Source of the DNA: Lamellibrachia satsuma
Lineage: Eukaryota > Annelida > Polychaeta > Sabellida > Siboglinidae
Length of the DNA: 64,000 nt
Assembly: GCA_033239005.1 (NCBI GenBank)
Contig: BSQZ01000079.1
Coordinates: forward strand, 1,775,501 to 1,839,500
Direction: 5' to 3'
Shown: positions 1-12,100 of the stretch, piece after piece
Numbering within the stretch: the stretch's first letter is position 1
Layout of the letters: the number at the start of each line of letters is the position of its first letter
Program-made: the position numbers and the translations under genes
Notes under the pieces: model-generated
Told to the model about the DNA's origin: nothing
What the model saw: the letters and a program-made list of their open reading frames with translations, nothing else
Database searches by the model: none

Positions 1-1066
1 TACAGATACAAATAAGTGCTTGCATAATTAGTACAAATTAACATTTAGTCTATATTACTACACAGGTACTACATCTTATAAGGCTCAATTTGATGAGTGT
101 TAATCGAGAGCTGTGGGCAACCCCATCAGTTTCAGTTTTGCTTTATTTCTTTGTATATCTTTTAATTTGACTTGGTTTTACTATGGCATATGTGCAAAAT
201 TTTAGCCTAGCTTGCTGATGTTTATTGTTATCTTAATTTACTTATTTATTTTGATATTCAACTTATTTTATTCTACGATACTTTATATTTTATGGTGCTT
301 CTTTAATAATGTTTCATATGGCTAATGATTATTTTACTTGTTCATCTTAATTATTTAATAAAGAAATATTATGTATGACTTTACTCTTGTTTTACTACAA
401 TGTGCTATTTTAATCATATTGTCTGTAAAGCAGTGAATTGTAGCAATAATAATACTGATGGTTCTTGATATAACAAATAATTAAAACCAAATTTGCATTG
501 GATGTGGTGCTATACAAAATAAATGTTATTAGTGTTGTGTGATATGACGAGTAAATGTAGGTTTTGGACATGAAATGTCAACACTTGTGGCTGTATAAAT
601 TGAAGGAGGATTCTTAAAGTTTCAGTGGTCAATTAGTGCCAGTGTGGTGACTGGGAAGAAACAGGAACTAGCAGCTTTAGACAAACAGACAAAGAATGCA
701 GTATAATATACCCAATAAGATGAAACTTAACTCTCCCCCACACCTCTGTGCACCCGGGGGTTTCTCCCCTTTGTGCTGCGTGTGGTCCAGCTGTAGAAGA
801 GAAGCACTCGTAACGAACAAGTGTCGTATTTAATAAGTTAAAGGAATGTAAATTGGCTGCTGATGAGAAGTGTTGCAAATTGGGGTGATTGTGGAAACGG
901 TACCATTTGTAGGAATGTTGGGAAAAAATATGTTGTAATCATTGTAATTGGTATTTGTTGTCTTTAGTGAAATAACTTTGTATCTTGGTTACTGTTGGTT
1001 TAATTCTAATACAGATTCAATTGTGTGAAATATCACTTCATAAGGCACAGTGAAAGGAAGAATGTG

Positions 1067-1243
1067 CAGTGGCCATAGTGTATGTGGGACTTCACAGAGG
1101 GGGAGCTAAAGGGGGAGCCAAAGGGGGGTGCAAGCTTAGTCACCCATTAGTTTACCATGTAGTGGCACAGTGGAAAAAACAGAACAAAATCAAACATGTA
1201 AAGCCAAAGGGGGGGCGCCCCATGGCCCCCAAATACACCACTG
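1067..1243. mobile_element. MITE-like element with CAGTGGCG-type inverted ends
   Basis: The left end begins CAGTGGCCATAG and the right end finishes AAATACACCACTG, so the termini are imperfect inverted repeats. The interior is G-run rich on one side and C-run rich on the other and includes a core reading AGCTTAGTCACCCATTAG. The same core recurs near 13530 (inverted), 15030 and 26510. I see no convincing target-site duplication. Confidence 0.5.
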
Positions 1244-2541
1244 TACAATTGACCCTGCTTAAGAGAATCTCTGTGGGCCAGAGTCACAGGAGTCTCTTAA
1301 GCAGCACACTTCAATACAAGGAGAACGATTCCATCCCAACCAACATATTTGATTTTACTAAGTGGCTGATTTTGTTTTCCATTTTATTAAGCGGAGTCCA
1401 CAGTATTTGTCAAATCTAAGATGTTTTTATACAGTGATCCCAAAATCTCTTCAGCGTTTTAGATAAAATATGCAAGATTTTACCCAAAGCCTGAGCTTTG
1501 CCAATTGCTCTCCATAAATAAACTGCTGCTTGTCTCCATAGACATGTTACATGTAGCTACACACTGGAGGCTTAATTGGAAGATGTCGTCTTAGATTGAA
1601 GCTTCAGCGGTAGACTCGTTGTTTGATCAATTACTTTGTGGAATCAGCAGCTAAATATTGTCTGGCCGTTTCTGATGCAGATCAAGTGTTAGAGACCCAT
1701 GCATTTAGATTATCTGGAGCCTTTATTCTGGTGGGAAATCCATGTGGATTTGGGTTTGAGTAGTATATTATTTTAACCTATTCCTGTATGTAAACATTAT
1801 TTATCTAAAGCAGAAGGAAGTTGCACTATCTAAAATAAATTTATTATATATTATTGCTAGGTGAGAATATACTATATTTGAACGTTGCTCACCTTCAGTG
1901 CCATAACAAACTTTTATGAGCTCCTTGAGTTAAAAAATAAGCTTTAGTCACCCCAAGACGTTGATGTGGTGGAAGTAGACCCCCATTACTAGTCCACATA
2001 ATGACCAACCACTGTTGTTGATGTGGGTTTAATGAAGCGTCTCATTTGAAGGGTTTATTATTAAATCCCTTCTCAAGAATCTACTTCATTATCGCCCCTT
2101 TATCACCCCATTCTTGATGAGATCTGGGCAAGAAGGCAAGTTGTGACGCCCCTTCAGTGATTCACCCTGGGGGTGCCACTACATTGGTCACAGGTAATTG
2201 TTGTCTCACAAAAGATGTGCAGGGGGTTTCTCAAGGGGGAGGGTGTCTATGGGGTGTGAGTGCCACACACAGGGGGCTTTGTCAACTGACTGCTCCGTAA
2301 GTGGGTGATAATTATAACCCCATTTATCAAGTGCACTTGGAATCACTGCAGACATCACTGCAGTCCTTTGATATCCCCCCATGTGAACATTGGAAGGCTC
2401 TGTAGTTTACATCTGTCATTGTGTGAAGTAGACTACAGTATATATTTACCCATGTTTTGTAGCAACACATTTAATATAGCAATTAACCATCCTAAAGTCA
2501 TTACTTTAGTATCCTGTCTGCCACAAGTCTGTCTCTCTCAG

Positions 2542-2719
2542 TTGCAGCTGTAGTAACTGACAGCTACAGCAGCTGACAGCTATAGCTGCTCACAGCTATT
2601 GTAGCTGATAGCTACAGCAACTGATAGTTATAATAGCTTACATCTATAGCAGCTGTTATATATTGTAGCTGATAGCTGTGGCTGTTGATAACTATAGTAG
2701 CTGGCAACTGACAGCTTCC
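2542..2719. repeat. Imperfect AGCT-rich tandem repeat
   Basis: Diverged units built on CAGCTAYAGYAGCTGAYAG recur about every 30 bp. The unit boundaries are blurred, so it looks like an old minisatellite. There is no coding signal. Confidence 0.5.
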
Positions 2720-2930
2720 ATTACTTACTAGTGCAGTACATTACAGTTGTGTAACTGTTTTAATCCTGTGTTTGTGTCAGTGCGGCTAGACGTTTCATTT
2801 CCACCCTAAACACTCGGTGCACCCCCCCACTCTGGTGATAACTTTTGCACGTCCCTGTTCATGACTTCATGCTTAATGATGATGTTTTTGCACCTTCGAG
2901 CTCTAAAATGTGTTTTTGTTATGATTTCAG

Positions 2931-3127
2931 ACAAAATGCTACGCTGCTGCCCCCTGTGCCCACATATCCGTCGGTGCAGAACGACTTTCATGACTACTCG
3001 TCACACTTCCAAGGTCGCAGCTACGAGATGAAGCAGAGATTGAGGGGGCGATGTACATGGAAGTGTATCGCCCTCATCTTTATCTTCCTCACCCTCCTTC
3101 TCTCCACCCTCCTCGTCTACTTCCTAG
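2931..3127 (+). CDS. Ten-m: Teneurin exon 1 of window: juxtamembrane and transmembrane segment
   Basis: This covers residues 1-65. A Pro/Tyr-containing cytoplasmic tail end (PPVPTYPSV) is followed by a basic stretch, KQRLRGR, and then a hydrophobic helix at about residues 45-66 ending LLVYFL. The basic side faces the cytoplasm, as expected for a type II teneurin. The acceptor is TTTCAG before 2931, the donor is GTTAGT, and the exon enters in phase 2 and leaves in phase 1. Confidence 0.9.
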
Positions 3128-6100
3128 GTTAGTGCATTTCCGCCCTAAATCCATTTTTTGCAGTATTTTAGTATATGTGCCATGAAGTGATTTCTCCAGA
3201 GTTTGTGTCACAGTCCATGATTCGCAACCATATATGAGGATCAGTTATATTCAGTTTAAGGTTGCTGGGGCGGCTAACGTGTCAGTTAAAATTTTCCTCA
3301 TAACATGCTAGGAAATATTTAACTGAAAGTCGACACCACAAAAAAAATGGCACTAACGTCTCATTTTGCCAATCCATCGCATATCTATTGACATTTCTGT
3401 TATCACTAACAATTAGGAAACATTACCTAATTAAATGTTTATAAAAAAAAAGTGACACTGAAATGTGGCATATGAAATGATCATATCTGTGACCAAACCA
3501 CTCATACGGGGTTCTGGAACGAATGGTAGAACTTTTACTGAGACTACTCAAATCAAAACAAGCATGGAATAGCCACACCAGCTACCTTAATTTTCCACTA
3601 ACTAGTTAAACCTTGCTTTTATCGAGTTGCTTATTAGAACATAATGTCAGTACAGTGTCAAATTATAATCATATGTACTTGGGCCTGTTTGTTCACTGGG
3701 AGCTCTGTGCCATCCACACAAGCTCTCCAGTGTGTCCCGTTCTGTGCCATCCACCAAAGCTCTCCACTGTGTCCTGTTCTGTGCCATCCACACAAGCTCT
3801 CCATTGTGTCCCGTTCTGTGCCGTCCACCAAAGCTCTCCACTGTGTCCTGTTCTGTGCCGTCCACACAAGCTCTCCACTGTGTCCTGTTCTGTGCCATCC
3901 ACACAAGCTCTCCATTGTGTCCTGTTCTGTGCCGTCAACACAAGCTCTCCACTGTGTCCCGTTCTGTGCCATCCACACAAGCTCTCCACTGTGTCCCGTT
4001 CTGTGCCGTCCACACAAGCTCTCCACTGTGTCCCGTTCTGTGCCGTCCTCACAAGCTCTCCACTGTGTCCCGTTCTGTGCCGTCCACACAAGCTCTCCAC
4101 TGTGTCCCGTTCTGTGCCGTCCACACAAGCTCTCCACTGTGTCCCGTTCTGTGCCGTCCACACAAGTTCTCCACTGTGTCCCGTTCTGTGCCGTCCACAC
4201 AAGCTCTCCACTGTGTCCCGTTCTGTGCCATCCACACAAGCTCTCCACTGTGTCCCGTTCTGTGCCGTCCACACAAGCTCTCCACTGTGTCCCGTTCTGT
4301 GCCGTCCACACAAGCTCTCCACTGTGTCCCGTTCTGTGCCGTCCACACAAGCTCTCCAATGTGTCCCGTTCTGTGTTATGTCATCGCAGGTGTAGCCCAT
4401 CTTATTCAGTTCTGTTTCCACATCTCACCACCAGGTGTTTCTGGGCCTTCCTCTTTCCTGAGGGGTTCCATGTTAGTGCTTGTCTGGTGATACCGGATCC
4501 ATCCAATAATTAAAGTTTACTTACAAGTGAATATTGCATTCAGACATGTAGTTGAGGTGTTTCACCATTGATCATATGTACAGATTTGATGCATTATTTT
4601 CAGTGATGAAGGTTTATGCTTTGAACTGGCAACTACAGAGGGAGCCAGTGGTCTTGCTCAACACAACAGATTCTGGTCGAGAAGGTGTGTAGCATTGATG
4701 TTCTTACTTCGCAGCGAATCAGATCGGTGCTGATTGTTTAAGTTAGAATAAAGATATATGGCAATTTGTTAAACTAGCTGTATACATCCACATAATTATA
4801 TCAATGTATGAAATAAGCACGTAGGTGAGATAATACCTGTATGAAATAACCACATGTGGCCTCATGCACCAAATAGGGTGGGAACAGGATAAATAGTAGT
4901 AAGTAAGTAACAAATGACCACGTCGTAGAAACTCTATACAGTGTATGACCACATGCCTGAGAGACTGCATCAAATGATCATGTGCCTAAGAAATGACACA
5001 GTGATCACATGCCTGAAAACAATGTTATGCCTTAGAAACTAGGCTGCATAACTTACATATGTCATAGAAATGACTTTTTTGGTAGAATGCATATTTTAAT
5101 AATATCTGATAGATCACTTCTCTAAAACCAACTTGTCTGAGAGACTATAACAAACCACACATGTCTGTTTGGTGACACTGGCAAGGCCAGGCCAGGGCTG
5201 GCCAAACCATGGCTAGCCAGTCCAGGGCTGGCCAGACCAGGGCTAGCCACACCAGGGCTAGCCAGACCAGTGCTAGCCACACCAGGGCTGGTCAGACCAG
5301 GGCAAGCCAGTCCAGGGGCAGCCTTAGACCTGGTGTGGAATGTTAGCGGAACCCTGTGTACATTTATCATTTAAGCCAGCCCAGACTTGACTTATTCACA
5401 CCTGTGAAATATCAGGGGCTGCAAAGTGTTTGATCTGCTGCAGCCATGCATGTCATGCAGGTCGCACATGACTGCTTACACAGGTCTCTCAGCTCACAGT
5501 AAAAAGCAATGTTTTGCATCATTCAATGATGTTACACTTTCTGACCTGACTTTGAAAACACTCACATTTCACTGCTTGGATACCTACAATATGCTAGAAT
5601 GTTTTATGTTAATCAATAGTATCGGTGCTACTGCAGATCACCTCTGTTGTGTTTACATTGTAGAGATGATCTCTCAGATAGATCATCCTTCGGACAGATC
5701 ATCTCTCTGACAGATCATTTCTGTTAGAGATTTCTAACAAAGATAACCATTAAGTAAGACTTTCACTGTTGCAGTATTTCCAGTCACATCGAACTACTAC
5801 AAACTCGGAGAACCTGCGACTTATGAAGTGCCACCTGGTGGCTTCTGGAGAAACCAGTTTAACATTGTGCATTCCCAGTTCATTAAGGTCAATGTGACCT
5901 TGCCGCCAGCCATAATCGCAGTCTATGCCCGGCGTAGTGTGCCCCCAACGCATGCCCAGTATGACTTCTATGAGGTGCTCGATGGAAAGAGAATTATTTC
6001 TAGTCCTCGGCAGAAACGGGACGTACTAAAGGTAAAGCTTCTTTATAGCGCCACTTTAAAAAAAGCAGGTTGATGAAAAAATTCCTCTGCAATTTTTTTT

Positions 6101-9100
6101 ATTTTTGATATTGTTGTGAGTATCCTGGAAAATTAATGGAGTTCCACTAATTGGTTGAAATGTCACTTTAGTAAAGTAAAGTTTACTGTCATTTGCTTAG
6201 CCAGTTTTTAATGAAAATTAATGATAATGCATGTTTGCATTTATATTATGCATTTAAGTGTATACACACAATTTATGTATATGTGCATGCATATGTAATA
6301 ATGATGTATGCATATGTAATGATGTATGCATGTGTAATAATGATGTATGCATATGTAATAATGATGTATACATATGTAATAATGATGTATGCACATATAA
6401 TAATGATGTATACATATGTAGTAATGATGCATGCATACACATGAAGTGAATTAGTTGATATTCCTTACAATCCAATATAGTCCATATGTCCTGCTTGGGG
6501 CAGTTTTACAAATTAACAGTTTCTCTTGAAATTCCTGGTAAGATTTGTTGCAACATCAGCATAACTGCCGAACAATACACCTTACAGAGCGCCCCTAGTG
6601 GTGACGTCCAACACCAGACAGCGTTCAAGATGTTCATGGACGCGGGGCGATGGTATCTCTTCTTCTATAACGATGACAACAAGTCACAGACTGTCTCCTT
6701 TGTTGCCACAGAACATGGTGAGAACTTGATACTATTTGTTCCTCCGCACTGCTCCCTTTATAAAGGGTGAGGCTAATTCATGTACTGCTGCACCCGCCCC
6801 AGCTGTTATCTCTTTCCACTTCTCCCTGTCAGCAGCCTTCTCCCTGTAAGCTGCCTTCTCCCTGTAAGCAGCCTTCTCCCTGTAAGCAGCCTTCTCCCTG
6901 TCAGCAGCCTTCTCCATGTCAGCAGCCTTCTCCCTGTAAGCAGCCTTCTCCCTGTAAGCAGCCTTCTCCCTGTAAGCAGCCTTCTCCCTGTAAGCTGCCT
7001 TCTCCCTGTAAGCAGCCTTCTCCCTGTAAGTAGCCTTCTCCCTGTCAACAGCCTTCTCCCTCTAAGCTGCCTTCTCCCTGTCAGCAGCCTTCTCCCTGTC
7101 AGCAGCCTTCTCCATGTCAGCAGCCTTCTCCCTGTAAGCAGCCTTCTCCCTGTAAGCAGCCTTCTCCCTGTCAGCAGCCTTCTTCATGTCAGCAGCCTTC
7201 TCCCTGTAAGCAGCCTTCTCCCTGTAAGCAGCATTCTCCCTGTAAGCAGCCTTCTCCCTGTAAGCAACCTTCTCCCTGTAAGCAACCTTCTCCCTGTCAG
7301 CAGCCTTCTCCCTGTCAGCAGCCTTCTCCCTGTAAGCAGCCTTCTCCCTGTCAGCAGCCTTCTCCCTCCACCTGTCATCCTCTTCTGCCTTTCTCACATC
7401 CCTATTTACAAAGGTTTATAGTTGTGGTCTGCCCATCTTCCCATGGCCTGTATATTGGTAGACAATAGTTAAGTTTAACCCATTAGGCCCCAGGATTTTA
7501 TTAAAACATGCCACCATATTCCCAGGATTTCTGGCAAATTTACCTCCTTGTGTTCAAAAATCTGTAGAAAAAACTATTCAATATTGACAATTACAAGTTG
7601 TGTTTATTTTGAAGAGTAGTAATTTCTCCACATGCCTGTATACATAGAAATAGGATATATTAATAAAATGTTGACATTTGATCACAATTTGCAAAGACAA
7701 CATAGTACATTTGTTAAAACATTGAAAGTTGCCACTGACATTTGACAATGATCCCATGCTATAACCCTATGCAACTCAGCGAAGAAAATGTAGCTATATG
7801 TGTTAGCTTTGCACCACTGAAAACATTATCAAATTCTGACAGTTATTTTTCAGGTTACACCATATTTATCATGACAAATATAGAAATAAAAATTTTCTGA
7901 GTCTAATGGGTTAAAGGTATCAAGCGATAAAAATTATCAGACGTAACTTTAATATTGGAGGCATTTAGTGCTATGTTCCAAATAAAAAGTTGGAACACAC
8001 TGTAAAGTAGGCTAAAGTTCACTCTGCCCTGTTTTAATGAGTTATTTTTCTCATTACGAGTCTGTTATTTCCCCAGGGCCCAGGCAGACTTGTTAACGTG
8101 GTTTCCACGAGACAGTCATTCTGTCAAAACATCTGCTACCAAAATGGCTGCTTTGTTTTTTGCTTGATTCTCATAGATAATAATCAGATTATGTATTTAC
8201 AGTTGTAACTTTATTTATTTAGACATACGAAATGCAGAACATTGAGTAGAACTGATAGACTTATTGATAGACGACATCTGTGTAAGCCGTAAGGTAACTA
8301 GGGTAACATTGAGTAGAACTGATAGACTTATTGATAGACGACATCTGTGTAAGCCGTAGGGTAACTAGGGTAACATTGAGTAGAACTGATAGACTTATTG
8401 ATAGACGACACCTGTGTAAGCTGTAGGATAACTAGGATAACATTGAGTAGAACTGATAGACTTATTGATAGACGACATCTGTGTAAGCCGTAGGGTAACT
8501 AGGGTAACATTGAGTAGAAATGATAGACTTATTGATAGATGACATCTGTGTAAGCCTTGGGGTAACTAGGGTAACATTGAGTAGAACTGATAGACTTATT
8601 GATAGACGACATCTGTGTAAGCCGTAGGGTAATTAGGGTAACATTGAGTAGAACTGATAGACTTATTGATAGATGACATCTGTGTAAGCCATAGGGTAAC
8701 TACTTTCAATGTCAGAAAATTACGGTACACACATATTATTGTATGTAATACAATTTTATAATATACCAGAGAATAGAAAGCAGTCATTTGAGATAGGTTG
8801 AACATTTTCTTTGACAAGTAAATTGGTGACATTTTATTTGATCGATCTGAAAAAATTGCTAATGCACAGAACTATGGGTGAAAGAAATTAGTATTGAAAG
8901 AATGAATATTCTTGTTTAGGTCATGGTGAATGGTGGTGAATTTTAATGTGTGAAATGAATTTTGATAATGGTGACGACTGTCTTTATAGATGAGATTGTG
9001 ACAGAGTGTCCTGAGGACTGTCATGGTCATGGGGACTGCGTCGAAGGACAGTGTCACTGCTTTCCTGGATACACAAGTTGGGACTGCTCTCAGAGTAAGT

Positions 9101-12100
9101 GACACCTCTCTCATAGGCTCTCTGTTTCCATGGATACACTAGCTGGGACTGCTCTCAGAGTGACACCTCTCTCATTAGCTCCTTGTTTCCATGGATACAC
9201 TAGTTGGGACTGCTCTCAGAATAAGTGACACCTCTCTCATTAGCTCTCTGTTTCCATGGATACTTGAGTTGGGACTGCTCTCAAAGTGATGCCTCTCTCT
9301 TTAGCTCTCTGTTTCCATGGATACACTAGCTGGGACTGCTCTCAGAGTAAGTGACAGCTCTATTTTTATGTAACTTCATAATTAATAAGTATGACAAGAA
9401 AATACTTTGAAATAGGGTAGCATGAAACCAATAACTATTGGAATAACATCTTCCTGGAATAACGTAGATACATGTTATTCTACAGATAATAATAATTTTC
9501 TTAGGTGACAAGACAGTGGTTGTTGGTGCCAGTAAGTATAGAGACAGTGGTTGTTGGTGCCAGTAAGCATAGAGACAGTGGTTGTCGGTGCCAGTAAGTA
9601 TACAAACAGTGATTGTTGGTGCCAGTAAGTATAGAGACAGCGGTTATTGGTGCCAGTAAGCATAGAGACAGTGGATGTTGGTGCCAGTAAGCATAGAGAC
9701 AGTGGTTGTTGGTGCCAGTAAGTATAGAGACAGTGGATGTGGGTGCAAGTAAGCATAGAGACAGTGGTTGTTGGTGCTAATAAGCATAGAGACAGTGGTT
9801 GTCAGTGCCTGTCAGTATAGAGACAGTGGTTGTTGGTGCCAGTAAGCATAGAGACAGTGGTTGTCGGTGCCAGTAAGCATAGAGACAGTGGTTGTCGGTG
9901 CAGGTAAGCATAGAGACAGTGGTTGTCGGTACCAGTAAGCATAGAGACAGTGGTTGTCGGTGCCAGTAAGCATAGAGACAGTGGTTGTCGGTGCCAGTAA
10001 GCATAGAGACAGTGGTTGTCGGTGCTAGTAAGCATAGAGACAGTGGTTGTCGGTGCCTGTAAGCATAGACACAGTGGTTGTCGGTGCCAGTAAGCATAGA
10101 GACAGTGGTTGTCGGTGCCAGTAAGTATAGAGACAGTGGTTGTTGGTGCTAGTAAGCATAGCGACAGTGGTTGTTGGTGCCAGTAAGCATAGAGGCCGCC
10201 CCACAACTCCAACCATGACTGACTGTGTGCTTTGATCCGGTCCAGATAACTAAGTGGGGATCAAAAGTGCGCCTAATGTGCTTAAGAAGATAAATAAGTT
10301 GATAAGTGGGGTAGATAGTGACGCATTAGTTACGCACAAGTAATGCACAAGTATCGGTGTAAAGTATTTTCCACACATTTTAAATCTCTGCAGTTCAATC
10401 TACAGGCCAATCTAACAAAAAGTAGTGCACAAATATGACATGAAACTACTCAAATTACCAACCTAACCTATACACGCAACAGAGACAGTGTGATCCAGGT
10501 CTACAAGACAACACAGACAGTGTGATCCAGGTCTACAAGACAACAGAGACAGTGTGATCCAGGTCTACAAGACAACAGAGACAGTGTGATCCAGGTCTAC
10601 AAGACAACAGAGACAGTGTGATCCAGGTCTGCAAGACAACAGAGACAGTGTGATCCAGGTCTACAAGACAACAGGAGACAGTTTGATCCAGGTCTACAAG
10701 ACAACAGAGACAGTGTGATCCAGGTCTACAAGACAACAGAGACAGTGTGATCCAGGTCTACAAGACAACAGAGACAGTTTGATCCAGGTCTACAAGACAA
10801 CAGAGACAGTGTGATCCAGGTCTACAAGACAACAGAGACAGCGTGATCCAGGTCTACAAGACAACAGAGACAGCGTGATCCAGGTCTACAAGACAACTGA
10901 GTCAGCATGATCCAGGTCTACAAGACAACAGAGACAGTGTGATTCAGGTCTACGAGACAAAACCTGGAAATGAGACACTACACAAAGAACTATTTCTTGA
11001 AATATCTTGTGACATAAACAGTCACAATGGATGAACTACACCACGACACCTACAAGCCACTAACAGCCTACCACAGCCAGTGAGGATGAACTACACCACG
11101 ACACCTACAAGCCACAAACAGCCTACCACAGCCACTGAAGATGAACTGCATCACGACACCTATAAGCCACTAACGGCCTACCACAGCCACTGAGGATGAA
11201 CTACACCACGACACCTACAAGCCACTAACCGCCTACCACAGCCACTGAGGATGAACTACACCCCTACATCTACAAGCCACTAATGGCCTACCACAGCCAC
11301 TGAAGACTATACTGTGTTAAATGTATCCGTTATCATAAGTGATTGATGCTTCACTATCAGCCACTGATAACACTGTTTCTTTTCAACCGGTGCAGTGCGG
11401 GTGCAGTGCAGTGCGGGTGCGCCATGTTACTACACGTCTTGACAAAGCAAGCTGACTGAGAAACCTGGCAAACTGTTGTAGTTTTCGGCATTAACAGAAT
11501 ATTGCTTGATGGCAACGTCAAGTAGAAATCTCACTTCTCTGTATACACAGTTTTCTGACTGATCTTGACAAGAAAATAACAGGGCAATTTAGCTCCACAA
11601 TAGATGCCCTGGTTAGTGATCCCTCCAGTTTAGGGACCTGTCAATCACCCTCTTGTGGTCTCCTGAGTCTCTCCATTAGGGAAAATATCAAAATAATATT
11701 AAAATACCAAACATCCAATATAAACACATTGCCCATATGGGATGGCTAGTTTATGTTAGCCTAGACAAAGAAGCTGTTTCTTATAGAAGCGTGTTTGCAT
11801 TGCATGTAGATAGAGAGAAAATACATTATTGTCTAAAGTATTTGATTTGATTCTTGTTTAAATTACCGTAATTTAACATAAAGGGTAATTTAATTTGACG
11901 TAGCTTAAATTAATTTAGCATATTGTAAATTAACTTCAGCTAATTTAATTTGATGTAGCTTAAATTAATTTAACATATTTAAGTTAATAATTATCATATG
12001 AGTATTTGAGCCTACCTCATCTTTGAGACGGGCCCAAAGACATTGCCTGAGAGCTTTCACACATATTGGATCACATAATTGACTTCACATGATCACTCCT

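Larger units (their letters stand above)
1..2930. other. Upstream intron or 5' flank of teneurin, no exon recognised
   Basis: This AT-rich stretch has no reading frame resembling a teneurin cytoplasmic exon. It holds a MITE-like element at 1067-1243 and an imperfect AGCT-rich repeat at 2542-2719. The first recognisable exon begins at 2931 in phase 2, so an upstream coding exon must exist outside the window or be too short to recognise here. Confidence 0.6.
6718..8989 (+). other. Teneurin intron with two arrays
   Basis: The intron holds an 18-bp array (6828-7375), AT-rich unique DNA, and a 67-bp array (8238-8702). A segment at about 6765-6830 (CATGTACTGCTGCACC and neighbours) is closely similar to about 26950-27000, showing a short dispersed repeat. 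Confidence 0.8.

Noticed and set aside
3613..4513. Long overlapping open frames of 233-289 codons on both strands
   Set aside because: All lie on the 37-bp minisatellite, which is stop-free in every frame. No start context, domain or non-repeat content supports a gene.
6780..7421. 213-codon Leu/Ser/Pro-rich frame
   Set aside because: Product of the 18-bp intronic array; the minus strand is equally open.
9475..10212. Minus-strand frames rich in [20 protein letters not shown]
   Set aside because: They follow the 31-bp array and change frame with the unit length; an artefact.
8238..10960. Regular direct repeats resembling CRISPR arrays
   Set aside because: The units are contiguous with no unique spacers, there are no cas genes, and the DNA is clearly animal.
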